A model generated the notes under the pieces. The model was given only the letters and a program-made list of their open reading frames with translations. It ran no database searches and was not told where the DNA came from. Shown piece after piece: positions 1 through 7,676 of a stretch of DNA of 13,219 bases; position 1 is the first letter of the stretch, and every line of letters begins with the position of its first letter. The stretch comes from CAZTZY01 sp964617765 (GTDB lineage Bacteria > Pseudomonadota > Gammaproteobacteria > Pseudomonadales > DT-91). Position numbers and translations under genes: made by a program. The DNA is taken from positions 1-13,219 of the forward strand of contig CAZTZY010000082.1 in the NCBI GenBank assembly GCA_964617765.1, read 5' to 3'.

Positions 1-7
1 GGTCAGT

Positions 8-60
8 TTTAACCCCTCTGTCGCTACGCGACATCTCCCCTACTGAGCAGGGGAGACTAA
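8..60 (+). repeat. Two-hairpin palindromic repeat, copy 1
   Basis: The unit starts with AACCCCTC and contains two consecutive stem-loops. Stem 1 is TGTCGC (19-24) pairing with GCGACA (28-33) around a TAC loop. Stem 2 is TCTCCCC (34-40) pairing with GGGGAGA (50-56) around a 9-base loop. A close copy lies in inverted orientation at 9570-9618, and a diverged copy in the same orientation at 9631-9680. No coding potential is evident. It lies downstream of the minus-strand gene ending at 219, so it could act as an RNA structure in that transcript's 3' end. There is no clear T-tract to support an intrinsic terminator. Family name unknown to me. Confidence 0.8.
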
Positions 61-100
61 TTGAAGGCGCCACAAACTTTGGTTGAAGCTATCTCGGATA

Positions 101-128
101 AGCCTCCCGTATAGCATAGGGGAGACTA
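101..128 (+). repeat. Partial copy 2 of the hairpin repeat (second stem only)
   Basis: This stretch resembles only the second half of the repeat at 8-60. CTCCC (104-108) pairs with GGGAG (120-124), a G/G mismatch follows, then TAT (110-112) pairs with ATA (116-118) around an AGC loop. It ends in the same GGGGAGACTAA string as copy 1. The AACCCCTC head and first stem are absent, so it is a truncated or eroded copy. The stretch 129-218 shows no other recognisable feature. Confidence 0.6.
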
Positions 129-218
129 ATGCAAGTTACCTTCCCATTTGCATGCCAATGATTGAATGTGTAAGCATGAAATTAATCGTTAGAATTAACT
201 TCTTAGCATTATCTCAAA

Positions 219-1865
219 TTAATCCAACAGCTCATTTGCAACAATAATTCTTGTTTCGGTATTGGGAATAGATAATTGCCGATAACCATAATGCTGATAG
301 TTTTCAATAAATTCGAGCCACTCAGGGTCATTTATATAGCGGGAGTCTTGCGTTAAGAAGCCAGTGAGAATAATCATGTTGATATGATGTTCTGATCGGA
401 AGTGTTCAAACGATGAATTTTTCTCAGACTCAGGAATTCGGTTAAAATTATCCCCGATGTAAGTATTATAGCCACCGTCAGCTTCGAGCATGTTAACGGG
501 TTTGGTAATATCAAGTGTTTGTATAAAACGAATAATGCTTAATTTGCTTGATTGATGTGTATCGCGACCTGCATCTTGATTGGCGTATTGCGGTGTTAGC
601 ATCATTAATAAACCGAGTGACAATACATATTTGTAATTAGGAGTTGTTTCTTCTGCAGATGGATTATTAAGCAGGAAAAGGATTGACGACAAACTTAATA
701 CACCTATTGTTAAAATATAGTGGTTGTGCGGATAGATAAGCACTATTGATGCGAGGCCTGGGAAAAGGAAAATGCCAATAATAATGAATAGGCTTTTGTT
801 GGCAGGGAAATTATTACGGATTTTGCCGGTTATGATTTTGTGTTTGGTGATAATAAATATAGTAATGAATACTAACACAATAATACTGATAGGTAATATC
901 AGGCTACGGATTAATGATATGTTTTCCATAGGGATTTTACCCACAGGAATAAAGGCCGGCAAAGCAAGTATAGGTAGATGCTTTAAATGGACGAGGGGAT
1001 TTAGGTTGTAAACTAAATGTTTAAAAAATGCTTGTGGATTATTTCTTATTGCATCACCTATGCTGCTATGCGCATTGCCAAAGTTTTTTTCCATGATCAT
1101 TTCCCAATTTGTCCATGGATTAAGGCTGCTGCCAGTCCATGTGACCCAATTCCAGGAAAAATGCTGGCCAAATGCAACAATACTTCTATCGCCGTTTGTC
1201 GGTAATCCTGAGAAATTCAGCAAAACAAAAGAACCTAGTATTAATCCTGAAGAAAAAATCCATTGTTTTTTTGTTAGATCACGAAAGTTTGAAGCGAGCA
1301 CTGCAATAAAAAGCAACGAAAAGAGCAGGTATGCATAAAAGTATTCTGGCCTCACATAGGCAGCAATCAGTGCGCCAATTGCGCCAGTTGAAGAGTTCCA
1401 GAAAAGGGTGCGCGTTGAATGGACAATGATTAAGGTGGCCAGGATTATCAGTAGTGCAAAATGAGAAACTTTAGGTATCGTATTGGCATTCGCTCGGCAA
1501 ACGAGTAGAAGCCAGGCTATAACCATGCAAGTAGAAATTGTTACCCTGTTTTTTCGTAAGAAAATATAAATAAACAAGGGTGGTAAAATTATCATTAATC
1601 GGCTGTTAAGGTAAAACAGGTTAACTCTGTCTGGCTCCAGGAGCGATAAGCAATAATACCATAAGCTGTAAAGTGGTCCCCACTGCGCCCCGGGATAGCC
1701 CAGTTCCGCAAATTTTACGCCAGCATATAAATAACTGGTTTCATCCTGGAGTCCAAGGTCAAGTGAAGTTTCCAGGCCGAAAGTAAACTTTAATCCAGCA
1801 AGGAAAAGAATGAATATAACGAATATATCGAGTTTTATAGAGTCGGTATAAAATTTTATAGGCAT
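219..1865 (-). CDS. GT-C-like (family 39-type) polytopic membrane glycosyltransferase, putative
   Basis: A protein of 548 residues with about ten hydrophobic segments. The first is near residues 12-30, several lie between 90 and 220, more between 295 and 430, and a soluble C-terminal tail of about 110 residues follows. After the first membrane segment there is an acidic pair, Asp-Glu, at about residues 41-42 in a QDETSYLYAG context. That is where GT-C enzymes such as ArnT/PMT carry catalytic acidic residues in the first periplasmic loop. Such enzymes transfer sugars from polyprenyl-phosphate donors on the outer face of the inner membrane. Start choice: ATG at 1865 has AGGA (1873-1876 on the plus strand, read in reverse) seven bases upstream; a TTG three bases earlier is less well spaced. 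It follows the other minus-strand gene by 36 bases, probably in one operon. Acceptor and donor are unknown, and a non-catalytic membrane role cannot be excluded. Confidence 0.7.
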   Translation of the reverse strand: MPIKFYTDSIKLDIFVIFILFLAGLKFTFGLETSLDLGLQDETSYLYAGVKFAELGYPGAQWGPLYSLWYYCLSLLEPDRVNLFYLNSRLMIILPPLFIYIFLRKNRVTISTCMVIAWLLLVCRANANTIPKVSHFALLIILATLIIVHSTRTLFWNSSTGAIGALIAAYVRPEYFYAYLLFSLLFIAVLASNFRDLTKKQWIFSSGLILGSFVLLNFSGLPTNGDRSIVAFGQHFSWNWVTWTGSSLNPWTNWEMIMEKNFGNAHSSIGDAIRNNPQAFFKHLVYNLNPLVHLKHLPILALPAFIPVGKIPMENISLIRSLILPISIIVLVFITIFIITKHKIITGKIRNNFPANKSLFIIIGIFLFPGLASIVLIYPHNHYILTIGVLSLSSILFLLNNPSAEETTPNYKYVLSLGLLMMLTPQYANQDAGRDTHQSSKLSIIRFIQTLDITKPVNMLEADGGYNTYIGDNFNRIPESEKNSSFEHFRSEHHINMIILTGFLTQDSRYINDPEWLEFIENYQHYGYRQLSIPNTETRIIVANELLD

Positions 1866-1872
1866 CAAATTT

Positions 1873-1876
1873 TCCT
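1873..1876 (-). promoter_or_regulatory. Ribosome binding site deciding the start of the 219-1865 gene
   Basis: On the minus strand AGGA sits seven bases before ATG at 1865. The in-frame TTG at 1868 would be only four bases from it, so the ATG is favoured. Confidence 0.6.
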
Positions 1877-1901
1877 GATAAAGTTAAATTATGTCCAGCA
1901 A

Positions 1902-3881
1902 TTAGAAACACTTCCGGTTTCCATTATCCAGTTTACGTAAAAACCAGTTTTCTCCAAGATGTATGTCGTTTTCTGATGCGCATGGAAAACCTGATTGATA
2001 AAGTAAATATTCAGCATTTAAAGGTATGGCAATGGATGGTTTGGCAAAAGGTTTAACAGGTATAAGAGTTCTGTCCAGTTTCTCACCGAACAACGGGTAT
2101 TCGAGTGAATCCTCGGATAAATATATGGCTACAATACTATCCTGTGGAACGTTATCTTCAAACTTTTTCAAGGTTGGATAGGACTCTGGTTTGTTGATTG
2201 TTAGCAACTCCATTCTATCCATTATAAAAATGGATTTTGTATGTTTCCCATTGTGATCATATGATATCAGCGGGCCATCATTGCGCAATATCGTGGCTGA
2301 TAAAGCGGCTGTACAGGCTGTCAAAATTACTACTAATAGATATATCTGGAACAATCGGTGTTTTATATTCAGAACTTGTGCAGCTACAGGAACTGCAAGG
2401 ATGGCTGCGATTGCAAAATAACGTCCTCGCCATGGGTCATAAGGACCGGCATAGGCCTGGGTAATCAAGAATATAATCGAAGCGATTGAAAATATCCTAA
2501 AGGCAATACCCTGCTTTCTGCCAAAGGCCGATATAAGTACCATTGGCCAAATCAATGCAAATCCCAATACGCCCCAGTAAGAAAAATCAGGATGGATTGC
2601 CGGATTTTTTATAATGGTGAACGCTACTCTGGTGGCTTCAGGTGATTCCAGGTTTATACCTGCCATGGAGATAAGTTTAGCAGGAATATTCCTGGCAAAA
2701 TTTTGGGTGCTGTTAACAATCCCTATGCGTGGTATGCCATCAGCAGATAAAAATTCCATACTGTAACGCAACATGTTTTTACTGCCGTTTTTGACGACAC
2801 CTTCTATGGGCATGCCTTCAAAGGAGTGCATTGTTCTTACGGAAGCTGGTCCTACCGGATGACCAAATTGGCGATAGTTATCAAGATAGCCTGCCGGCAT
2901 GGTAAATATTAATAATGCAATAATGCCAAAAGACATGAAAATTGAAGTATTGATAGCAGTTTTCTTAATGCTAATTTTTTTGTCGTACAAACAGAATAAG
3001 GCAATAATTCCTGCAGAAAGTAGTGGCAGTAAAACCGATGCCTTTATTCCGAGTGCAATGCTCGCACCGGTTACCGAAAGTGCAAGATAAATGTGTTTGC
3101 CTGTTTTTCTGAATGCCAGCAGCGAATAAATCGTTATGCCGAAAAAAGCGGTAATAAGAAGGTCATTTTGTAGAGTGGTTGATTGCAGTATCCATTCAAT
3201 CAGTAGCCCACTGGTTAGTGCTGCAAATAAAGCCTGCTTCTTAGTGGATAATTGCAAGCTGATGGCATATACACTGGCAATGGAGACGATGTATGCAATG
3301 AATTGTACCAGTTGAGTGGCGTTTTCATTCTTTCCGGAAACCAGATAAGAATATAACACCAGAATGGTAGAATTTTTTGGGTGTACTACTTGAGCCCAAT
3401 AGTTGGCATCAAAATAATTGAGGTTGTGTTGTTTTAAATAATACAGCATACGGGGTAAATGGTAGGTCATGCCATCCCAATGATGGGGCGGTGTCAATAC
3501 AATAACTGTGAAGTTAATGCAGATAATCAACAGCACAGTTATGCCCATGGGAATGATGAGCATTTTTTCAAAGTTCGACCATTGTGTGGCCACTACATTA
3601 TGAATCAGGTTATTAGGTCGGGATATTATGAAAGCGCTTTTGCCATGGGTTATCAGCAAGATAATCAGGGAGAAAATAAAAAAGCTTATGCCGGCCAATA
3701 GCCAGTATTTGACATCGTCCAGGACATTGTATGAAGAAAGCAGGTTGCCGCTGATGATTATTTCAGCAGAAAAAAACAAGAAAAAATAAATCAGGTATTC
3801 CGCAGGGCTTGCCAGTCTGGATGATCTCAAAAGCAGCAGGCAGGATAAAAATGTTATCGAAAAAGTGGCTAATTGCAGCAT
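1902..3881 (-). CDS. GT-C-like polytopic membrane protein with WDxxTYHLPR motif, putative glycosyltransferase
   Basis: About 659 residues from the chosen start, with roughly ten to twelve hydrophobic segments and a soluble C-terminal region of about 120 residues. After the fourth segment comes a loop with HHWDGMTYHLPR (around residues 133-144), followed by a PK/H-rich stretch and a membrane helix containing TQLVQ. A D-x-x-T-Y-H-L-P-R loop is typical of a GT39-like family of large bacterial membrane proteins; the Asp probably corresponds to the GT-C catalytic acid. The likely role is transfer of a sugar from a polyprenyl-phosphate donor at the outer face of the inner membrane. Start: ATG at 3881 has GGAAA (3887-3891, minus strand) five bases upstream and leads straight into the first membrane segment. 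An in-frame ATG at 3944 would add 21 polar residues but lacks a visible ribosome site. It is first in a probable two-gene minus-strand operon. Substrate unknown. Confidence 0.72.
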   Translation of the reverse strand: MLQLATFSITFLSCLLLLRSSRLASPAEYLIYFFLFFSAEIIISGNLLSSYNVLDDVKYWLLAGISFFIFSLIILLITHGKSAFIISRPNNLIHNVVATQWSNFEKMLIIPMGITVLLIICINFTVIVLTPPHHWDGMTYHLPRMLYYLKQHNLNYFDANYWAQVVHPKNSTILVLYSYLVSGKNENATQLVQFIAYIVSIASVYAISLQLSTKKQALFAALTSGLLIEWILQSTTLQNDLLITAFFGITIYSLLAFRKTGKHIYLALSVTGASIALGIKASVLLPLLSAGIIALFCLYDKKISIKKTAINTSIFMSFGIIALLIFTMPAGYLDNYRQFGHPVGPASVRTMHSFEGMPIEGVVKNGSKNMLRYSMEFLSADGIPRIGIVNSTQNFARNIPAKLISMAGINLESPEATRVAFTIIKNPAIHPDFSYWGVLGFALIWPMVLISAFGRKQGIAFRIFSIASIIFLITQAYAGPYDPWRGRYFAIAAILAVPVAAQVLNIKHRLFQIYLLVVILTACTAALSATILRNDGPLISYDHNGKHTKSIFIMDRMELLTINKPESYPTLKKFEDNVPQDSIVAIYLSEDSLEYPLFGEKLDRTLIPVKPFAKPSIAIPLNAEYLLYQSGFPCASENDIHLGENWFLRKLDNGNRKCF

Positions 3882-3886
3882 ATATA

Positions 3887-3891
3887 TTTCC
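3887..3891 (-). promoter_or_regulatory. Ribosome binding site deciding the start of the 1902-3881 gene
   Basis: GGAAA on the minus strand lies five bases before ATG at 3881. The upstream in-frame ATG at 3944 is preceded by AT-rich sequence with no purine-rich box, so the shorter form is preferred. Confidence 0.5.
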
Positions 3892-4066
3892 GGAAATGAG
3901 TATACAGCTAGATAAAAGGGCGTTTGGGCAGATCTGCAAGCCATTGTTATTAAAGTTATTGTTATATCATCTTAATCTGAATAGAGAAAATTGGGCAATT
4001 TTTTCGCTATATCGGAAACTTGGATAGCACTAATTCCCAGTTGAAAATGTGAGGGCAGGCGGCTCA

Positions 4067-4222
4067 ATGCATTCTGGTAATAGAGCTCAGGCTATTGCTG
4101 TGCCAATGAATGGAATCAACAGCCAAAAAAGGCTATTCTTCGATCTTGGGTATTGCAATCAGGTATTGAAAGCACTCCCTCGCCAAACCAATAATAAAAA
4201 TAGTTTGAGGCATTCCCGATGA
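4067..4222 (+). CDS. Possible small ORF (51 residues) overlapping the GT2 start
   Basis: ATG at 4067 is preceded by AGGCGG-type sequence with AGG about seven bases upstream. The frame runs 51 codons and ends in TGA at 4220-4222, forming an ATGA overlap with the GT2 start at 4219. The peptide begins MHSGNRAQAIAVPMNG and is rich in Asn, Gln and Arg toward its C-terminus. It has no membrane segment and no domain I recognise. The start-stop overlap and ribosome site resemble a coupled leader ORF. However, the composition looks unconstrained and a candidate promoter lies inside it, so it may be chance. Confidence 0.22.
   Translation: MHSGNRAQAIAVPMNGINSQKRLFFDLGYCNQVLKALPRQTNNKNSLRHSR
4166..4195 (+). 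promoter_or_regulatory. Candidate sigma70-type promoter for the GT2 operon
   Basis: TTGAAA (4166-4171) and AATAAT (4190-4195) are separated by 18 bases; each matches the consensus at five of six positions. The predicted transcript would start near 4202, leaving a short leader that contains GAGG (4207-4210) eight bases before ATG at 4219. Such pairs also arise by chance in AT-rich DNA. Confidence 0.38.
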
Positions 4223-5208
4223 TTGCTGTTGTTATTCCCACTTACAAGGTTTCTGCCCATATTTGTGCGGTCATTGCCGGAATTGGCAGTGAAGTGGATG
4301 CTATTTTTGTGGTTGATGATGCCTGCCCCGAGAAGAGTGGCGCGCTGGTGGAAAAGAGCTGCAATGATCCCCGGGTTCGGGTTATTTATCATGAAATCAA
4401 TCAGGGCGTCGGCGGTGCGGTATTAACCGGTTATAAGGCGGCTGTGGATGCCGGTGCGGAAGTGATCATCAAGATTGATGGTGACGGGCAAATGGATGTA
4501 TCGCTGATTCCGGCCTTTATTGCACCCATCCTGCATGGTGAAGCAGATTATACCAAGGGCAACCGCTTTTATGATCTTGAGCAAATTTCCAATATGCCGC
4601 CGCTCAGGTTGTTTGGGAATGCTGTATTGTCGTTAATGACCAAGCTATCTTCAGGTTACTGGGATTTATTTGATCCCACCAATGGTTATACGGCGATCCA
4701 TGCAACAGTGGTAAGGCATTTGCCGTTTGAAAAAATCAGCCGCCGTTATTTTTTTGAAACCGATATGTTGTTTCGCCTGAATACGTTGCGTGCGGTAGTG
4801 GTGGATGTGCCGATGGATGCCAGGTATGGCGATGAAGTGAGCAGCATGAAAATATCGAAAATTATTGGCGAGTTTTTTTTCAAGCATGTGCGCAATTTCG
4901 TCAAAAGGATTTTCTATAATTATTACCTGCGTGATATGTCACTGGCTTCCATTGAGCTGCCACTGGGTTTGTTGATGTTCTTTGGTGGTGGATCTTTTGG
5001 TGCGTTCCATTGGGCTAAATCATTGAGTGAAAACGTTAGCACTCCAGCCGGTACAGTGATGTTGGCGGCCTTGCCGATGTTGATGGGGCTGCAATTGATC
5101 TTGGCATTTCTGGCTTATGACATTTCAACTGTGCCGCGCAGGGCTTTTCATATGCTGAGGCGAAAAAATGGTGTGGGTAAATTCAGTGCCGGGGTAAATC
5201 ATGAATAA
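4219..5208 (+). CDS. Family 2 glycosyltransferase, polyprenyl-phosphate sugar synthase-like
   Basis: 329 residues. The N-terminal GT-A domain shows VVIPTYK at the start, VVDD (31-34), a DGDGQ metal/nucleotide motif (87-91), GNRF (114-117), FDPTNGYTA (151-159), ETD (180-182) and YGDEVSSMKI (203-212). Two membrane segments lie near 245-265 and 279-300. This layout matches the DPM1/GtrB/ArnC group, which moves a sugar from a nucleotide donor to undecaprenyl or dolichyl phosphate on the cytoplasmic face. The expected product here is a lipid-linked monosaccharide for the GT-C enzymes nearby. GAGG eight bases upstream supports the start. It is the first long gene of a plus-strand operon and overlaps the methyltransferase start by eight bases. 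The sugar cannot be read from sequence. Confidence 0.88.
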   Translation: MIAVVIPTYKVSAHICAVIAGIGSEVDAIFVVDDACPEKSGALVEKSCNDPRVRVIYHEINQGVGGAVLTGYKAAVDAGAEVIIKIDGDGQMDVSLIPAFIAPILHGEADYTKGNRFYDLEQISNMPPLRLFGNAVLSLMTKLSSGYWDLFDPTNGYTAIHATVVRHLPFEKISRRYFFETDMLFRLNTLRAVVVDVPMDARYGDEVSSMKISKIIGEFFFKHVRNFVKRIFYNYYLRDMSLASIELPLGLLMFFGGGSFGAFHWAKSLSENVSTPAGTVMLAALPMLMGLQLILAFLAYDISTVPRRAFHMLRRKNGVGKFSAGVNHE

Positions 5209-5905
5209 GGAAGACCAGGCTTGGCTGGATCATCGTGCAAGGTTTGCTGATATTTACGATGATGCAAATTATTCAAGTCCTTTACAGTCTTATGTTATGC
5301 GGGCAAGTCATAAGCTTGCTGAAAAAAAATATTCCGTGAATGACCGGTTTTCCAGGGTATTGGAGATTGGTGCAGGCACAGGAGAGCATCTGGAATTTGT
5401 CAGGCATGAATTTGATGAATATGTATTGACCGATCTTGATAGCAAAACCCTGGATATTGCCCAAAAAAAGCTTGGCGATAGTTACGGCAATAAATTGAAA
5501 TTTGAAACCCAGAGTGGCGAAGGCTTGTCGTATGCGGATAACAGCTTTGATCGGCTTATTGCTTCCCATGTGCTTGAGCATATCTACCAGCCCCATTTGG
5601 CGATCAAGGAATGGCAACGTGTCGTTAAGGATAAAGGTGTATTAAGTATTCTTATTCCCACTGACCCAGGATTGGCCTGGCGTTTGGGCAGGCATCTTGG
5701 GCCTAGAAGAAATGCTATTGCACAAGGCATGCCTTATGACTATTTGATGGCCAGGGAGCATGTCAATTCATGCAACAACCTTATTGCTTTGTTGCGCCAT
5801 TATTTTCCGGATCGTAAAGAAGCCTGGTGGCCATTTCCCGTGCCGGCAATTGATTTAAATCTGTTTTTTGTTTTTCATGCTGTGATTAATAAGGAGCGGG
5901 AATAA
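5201..5905 (+). CDS. Class I SAM-dependent methyltransferase
   Basis: 234 residues, a typical length for a single-domain Methyltransf_11-type enzyme. Motif I is VLEIGAGTGEH (53-63) for SAM binding. TDLD (77-80) gives the acidic residue that normally contacts the ribose. SFDRLIASHVLEHI (115-128) is the post-motif IV region, and GVLSILIPTDPG (146-157) is the later core strand. No membrane segment or signal peptide. Its start overlaps the GT2 gene's end by eight bases, so translation is probably coupled, with GGGG five bases upstream. The context suggests methylation of a sugar, glycan or lipid-linked intermediate. The target atom (O, N or C) cannot be judged; a quinone-type substrate is less likely given the neighbours. 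Confidence 0.85.
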   Translation: MNKEDQAWLDHRARFADIYDDANYSSPLQSYVMRASHKLAEKKYSVNDRFSRVLEIGAGTGEHLEFVRHEFDEYVLTDLDSKTLDIAQKKLGDSYGNKLKFETQSGEGLSYADNSFDRLIASHVLEHIYQPHLAIKEWQRVVKDKGVLSILIPTDPGLAWRLGRHLGPRRNAIAQGMPYDYLMAREHVNSCNNLIALLRHYFPDRKEAWWPFPVPAIDLNLFFVFHAVINKERE

Positions 5906-5977
5906 CTGTTATGTTCAGGGTAGAGTAGTTTTTCCGAGCGTGATAATAAGAATATTCCCGGCATCCTTGAGATAAAT

Positions 5978-6928
5978 ATGCACCAGAAAATAGCTATAAA
6001 AATTTCCGGAACCGGATCTTATGTACCTGAAAATATCAGGACCAATGAAGATTTGGCAAAAACGGTAGAAACCAATGCGCAGTGGATATATGACAAGCTG
6101 GGTATCCGCCAGCGCCGTATCTCTGCAGACAATGAGCTGACTTCTGATCTTGCATTTGAGGCTGCAAAAAATGCCATAGAATCAGCAGGCATCAATAAGG
6201 AAAGCATTGACCTGATCATAGTAGCTACTACCACTCCCGATAGAAAAGCGCCCTCTACAGCCTGTCTGGTCAAGAATAAACTGGATATCAGAAATCATTG
6301 CCCGGCTTTTGATGTGGCAGCGGTGTGTTCGGGTTTTGTTTATGCGATGACGATAGCGGCCAACCTGATTCATTCAGGGGCCCATAAAAGGGCGCTGGTG
6401 ATTGGTGCCGACACCTTTTCGAAAATAACAGACTGGAACAGGCGTGATTGTGTTTTTTTTGGCGATGGGGCTGGAGCTATTATTCTTGAGAGTACGCAGG
6501 ATCAAGATGCATTTTTCTACAGTAAATTGTTTGCCGAAACATCCAATACAGACCACTTTACGGTGTATCCAGAGGATGAATTTTTTACCATGAATCCTAA
6601 TGCAGTTTACCAAACAGGATCCTCTGTACTTCCTGAGGCAATTCGTTATGTTACCAATGCTTCAGGATATGGCATTGATGATATCAGCATGGTTATTCCC
6701 CATCAGCCGTCTATCACTCTGCTTAGGCAGGCTGCCGATAATCTGGGATTACCCTTTGCAAAATTCAAGACAAACATGCATGAATATGCCAATACATCGG
6801 CAGCAACGATACCGTTATTACTGGATGAAACGGTCAGGAATAATGAGATAAATAAAAATGACCTTGTGGTATTTGCAGCGGTAGGCTCTGGATGGACATG
6901 GGCTGCGGCAATACTGCGTTGGGTATAA
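5978..6928 (+). CDS. 3-oxoacyl-ACP synthase III-like (KASIII/FabH family) condensing enzyme
   Basis: 316 residues, the usual FabH length. It keeps the full catalytic triad: Cys117 in DVAAVCSGF, His242 in VIPHQ and Asn272 in YANTSAAT. It also has LGIRQRR near residue 41, FGDGAGAIIL (161-170) and the C-terminal GSGWTWAAAILRW. Family members condense an acyl-CoA primer, often acetyl-CoA, with malonyl-ACP to give a 3-ketoacyl-ACP, here in the cytoplasm. It sits in a glycan locus directly before an SDR, with no other fatty-acid gene, so it is probably a dedicated pathway enzyme rather than the housekeeping FabH (inference). Start ATG at 5978 has GAGA about five bases upstream. A 72-base gap separates it from the methyltransferase. 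Primer specificity is unknown; some relatives do acyl transfer or ester formation instead of condensation. Confidence 0.9.
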   Translation: MHQKIAIKISGTGSYVPENIRTNEDLAKTVETNAQWIYDKLGIRQRRISADNELTSDLAFEAAKNAIESAGINKESIDLIIVATTTPDRKAPSTACLVKNKLDIRNHCPAFDVAAVCSGFVYAMTIAANLIHSGAHKRALVIGADTFSKITDWNRRDCVFFGDGAGAIILESTQDQDAFFYSKLFAETSNTDHFTVYPEDEFFTMNPNAVYQTGSSVLPEAIRYVTNASGYGIDDISMVIPHQPSITLLRQAADNLGLPFAKFKTNMHEYANTSAATIPLLLDETVRNNEINKNDLVVFAAVGSGWTWAAAILRWV

Positions 6929-6944
6929 GTACGGGGAATAAGCA

Positions 6945-7676
6945 ATGTCGGGTATTACGCTGTTAACAGGCGCCAGTGGCGGGTTGGGAAGGGAGATAAC
7001 GAAATTACTGCTTGCTGCCGGTGTGCATCGGATTGCTTGCCAATATCATAGTAATAAAAAGGAGCTTGAGTGTATTTTTATCGATGCCGGGCTTGATCCT
7101 GAAAAACATTTATACCAGGCCGATTTAACGTCTGAGCATTCTGTTGCTGGGTTGCGAAATTCCATTGAGCAGCGTCAGGGCAAGGTTGTTAACCTGATCA
7201 ATCTCGCTGGCGGTTCGAAAAATGGCATGAGCTGGAAAGTCTCTGTTGATGACATTAAACACATTATTGGCATCAATCTCATTTCTACCATGCTGTGTTG
7301 TCGCGAGTTTATTCCGGGCATGCGCGAGAATGGCAATGGCAGGATCATTAATACATCGAGTATTGTGGCATATCGCGGTGCTGTGGGTGCTGCTCATTAT
7401 GCCGCTGCCAAAGCCGGCATCCTGGGTTATTCCAAATCATTGTCATTAGAGCTTGCCAGTAAATCGATAACAGTGAATACGTTAGCTTTGGGTTATATGA
7501 ATGCCGGCATCATCGATCAGGTGCCTGATGATATTCAAATGGAATTGATTGAACAGACACCCCTTAAACGCCTGGGTACTCCAGCAGATGTAGCGACATC
7601 TATCCTCTACCTGCTCGATCAGGGCAATGATTTTATGACGGGGCAGGTGCTGCATATCAATGGCGGGTTGTACTAG
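6945..7676 (+). CDS. Short-chain dehydrogenase/reductase, 3-oxoacyl-ACP reductase (FabG)-like
   Basis: 243 residues, a standard FabG length. The Rossmann dinucleotide motif TGASGGLG is at 8-15, and the catalytic set is Asn111, Ser139, Tyr152 and Lys156 (YAAAK). The C-terminus has the ING-G ending common in classical SDRs. The usual NNAG motif is NLAGG (86-90), a small departure. It would use NAD(P)H to reduce a ketone to an alcohol. After the KASIII gene the simplest substrate is the 3-ketoacyl thioester made by that enzyme, giving a 3-hydroxyacyl thioester. It starts 16 bases after the KASIII stop with GGGGAA upstream. Its stop overlaps the next start by one base. A sugar ketone is an alternative substrate. 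Confidence 0.87.
   Translation: MSGITLLTGASGGLGREITKLLLAAGVHRIACQYHSNKKELECIFIDAGLDPEKHLYQADLTSEHSVAGLRNSIEQRQGKVVNLINLAGGSKNGMSWKVSVDDIKHIIGINLISTMLCCREFIPGMRENGNGRIINTSSIVAYRGAVGAAHYAAAKAGILGYSKSLSLELASKSITVNTLALGYMNAGIIDQVPDDIQMELIEQTPLKRLGTPADVATSILYLLDQGNDFMTGQVLHINGGLY

Larger units (their letters stand above)
3882..4218. other. Divergent intergenic region between minus-strand and plus-strand operons
   Basis: About 337 bases separate the two oppositely transcribed gene blocks and must hold promoters for both. For the plus strand a reasonable sigma70-like pair is visible at 4166-4195, and a possible short ORF at 4067-4222. For the minus strand only a weak -10-like TATAAC (3961-3966 read in reverse) is seen, without a convincing -35. 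A small stem, AGCC-A6-GGCT, occurs around 4120-4133. No copy of either intergenic repeat family is present here. Confidence 0.5.

Noticed and set aside
34..60. Intrinsic terminator in the hairpin repeats
   Set aside because: Stems are GC-rich but no T-run follows on either strand, so rho-independent termination is not supported by sequence alone.
8..130. CRISPR array from repeated CTCCCC-GGGGAG units
   Set aside because: Units are palindromic, irregularly spaced, few in number and not separated by uniform spacers; no cas gene is present.
1060..1338. Plus-strand ORFs inside the first minus-strand membrane gene
   Set aside because: They are short and overlapping, with no domain; the minus frame gives a continuous polytopic membrane protein.
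4159..4392. Minus-strand ORF of 77 codons opposite the GT2 start
   Set aside because: It lies mostly antisense to a well-supported GT2 gene, has no recognisable domain, and is best explained as a shadow frame.
5282..5617. Minus-strand ORF of 111 codons inside the methyltransferase gene
   Set aside because: The plus frame carries clear SAM-binding motifs here; the antisense frame has none and no ribosome site of note.
5891..5928. AAGGAG followed by ATG (5911) after the methyltransferase
   Set aside because: The frame stops after five codons and the spacing of 14 bases is too long; probably chance at the gene end.
5914..5950. Promoter before the KASIII gene (GATAAT at 5942-5947)
   Set aside because: The -10-like box is fair but no -35-like box occurs at normal spacing, so a separate promoter is not supported.
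5978..7676. Housekeeping fatty-acid synthesis fabH-fabG operon
   Set aside because: No fabD, acpP, plsX or fabF neighbours are present; surrounding genes are glycan enzymes, so a dedicated pathway is more likely.
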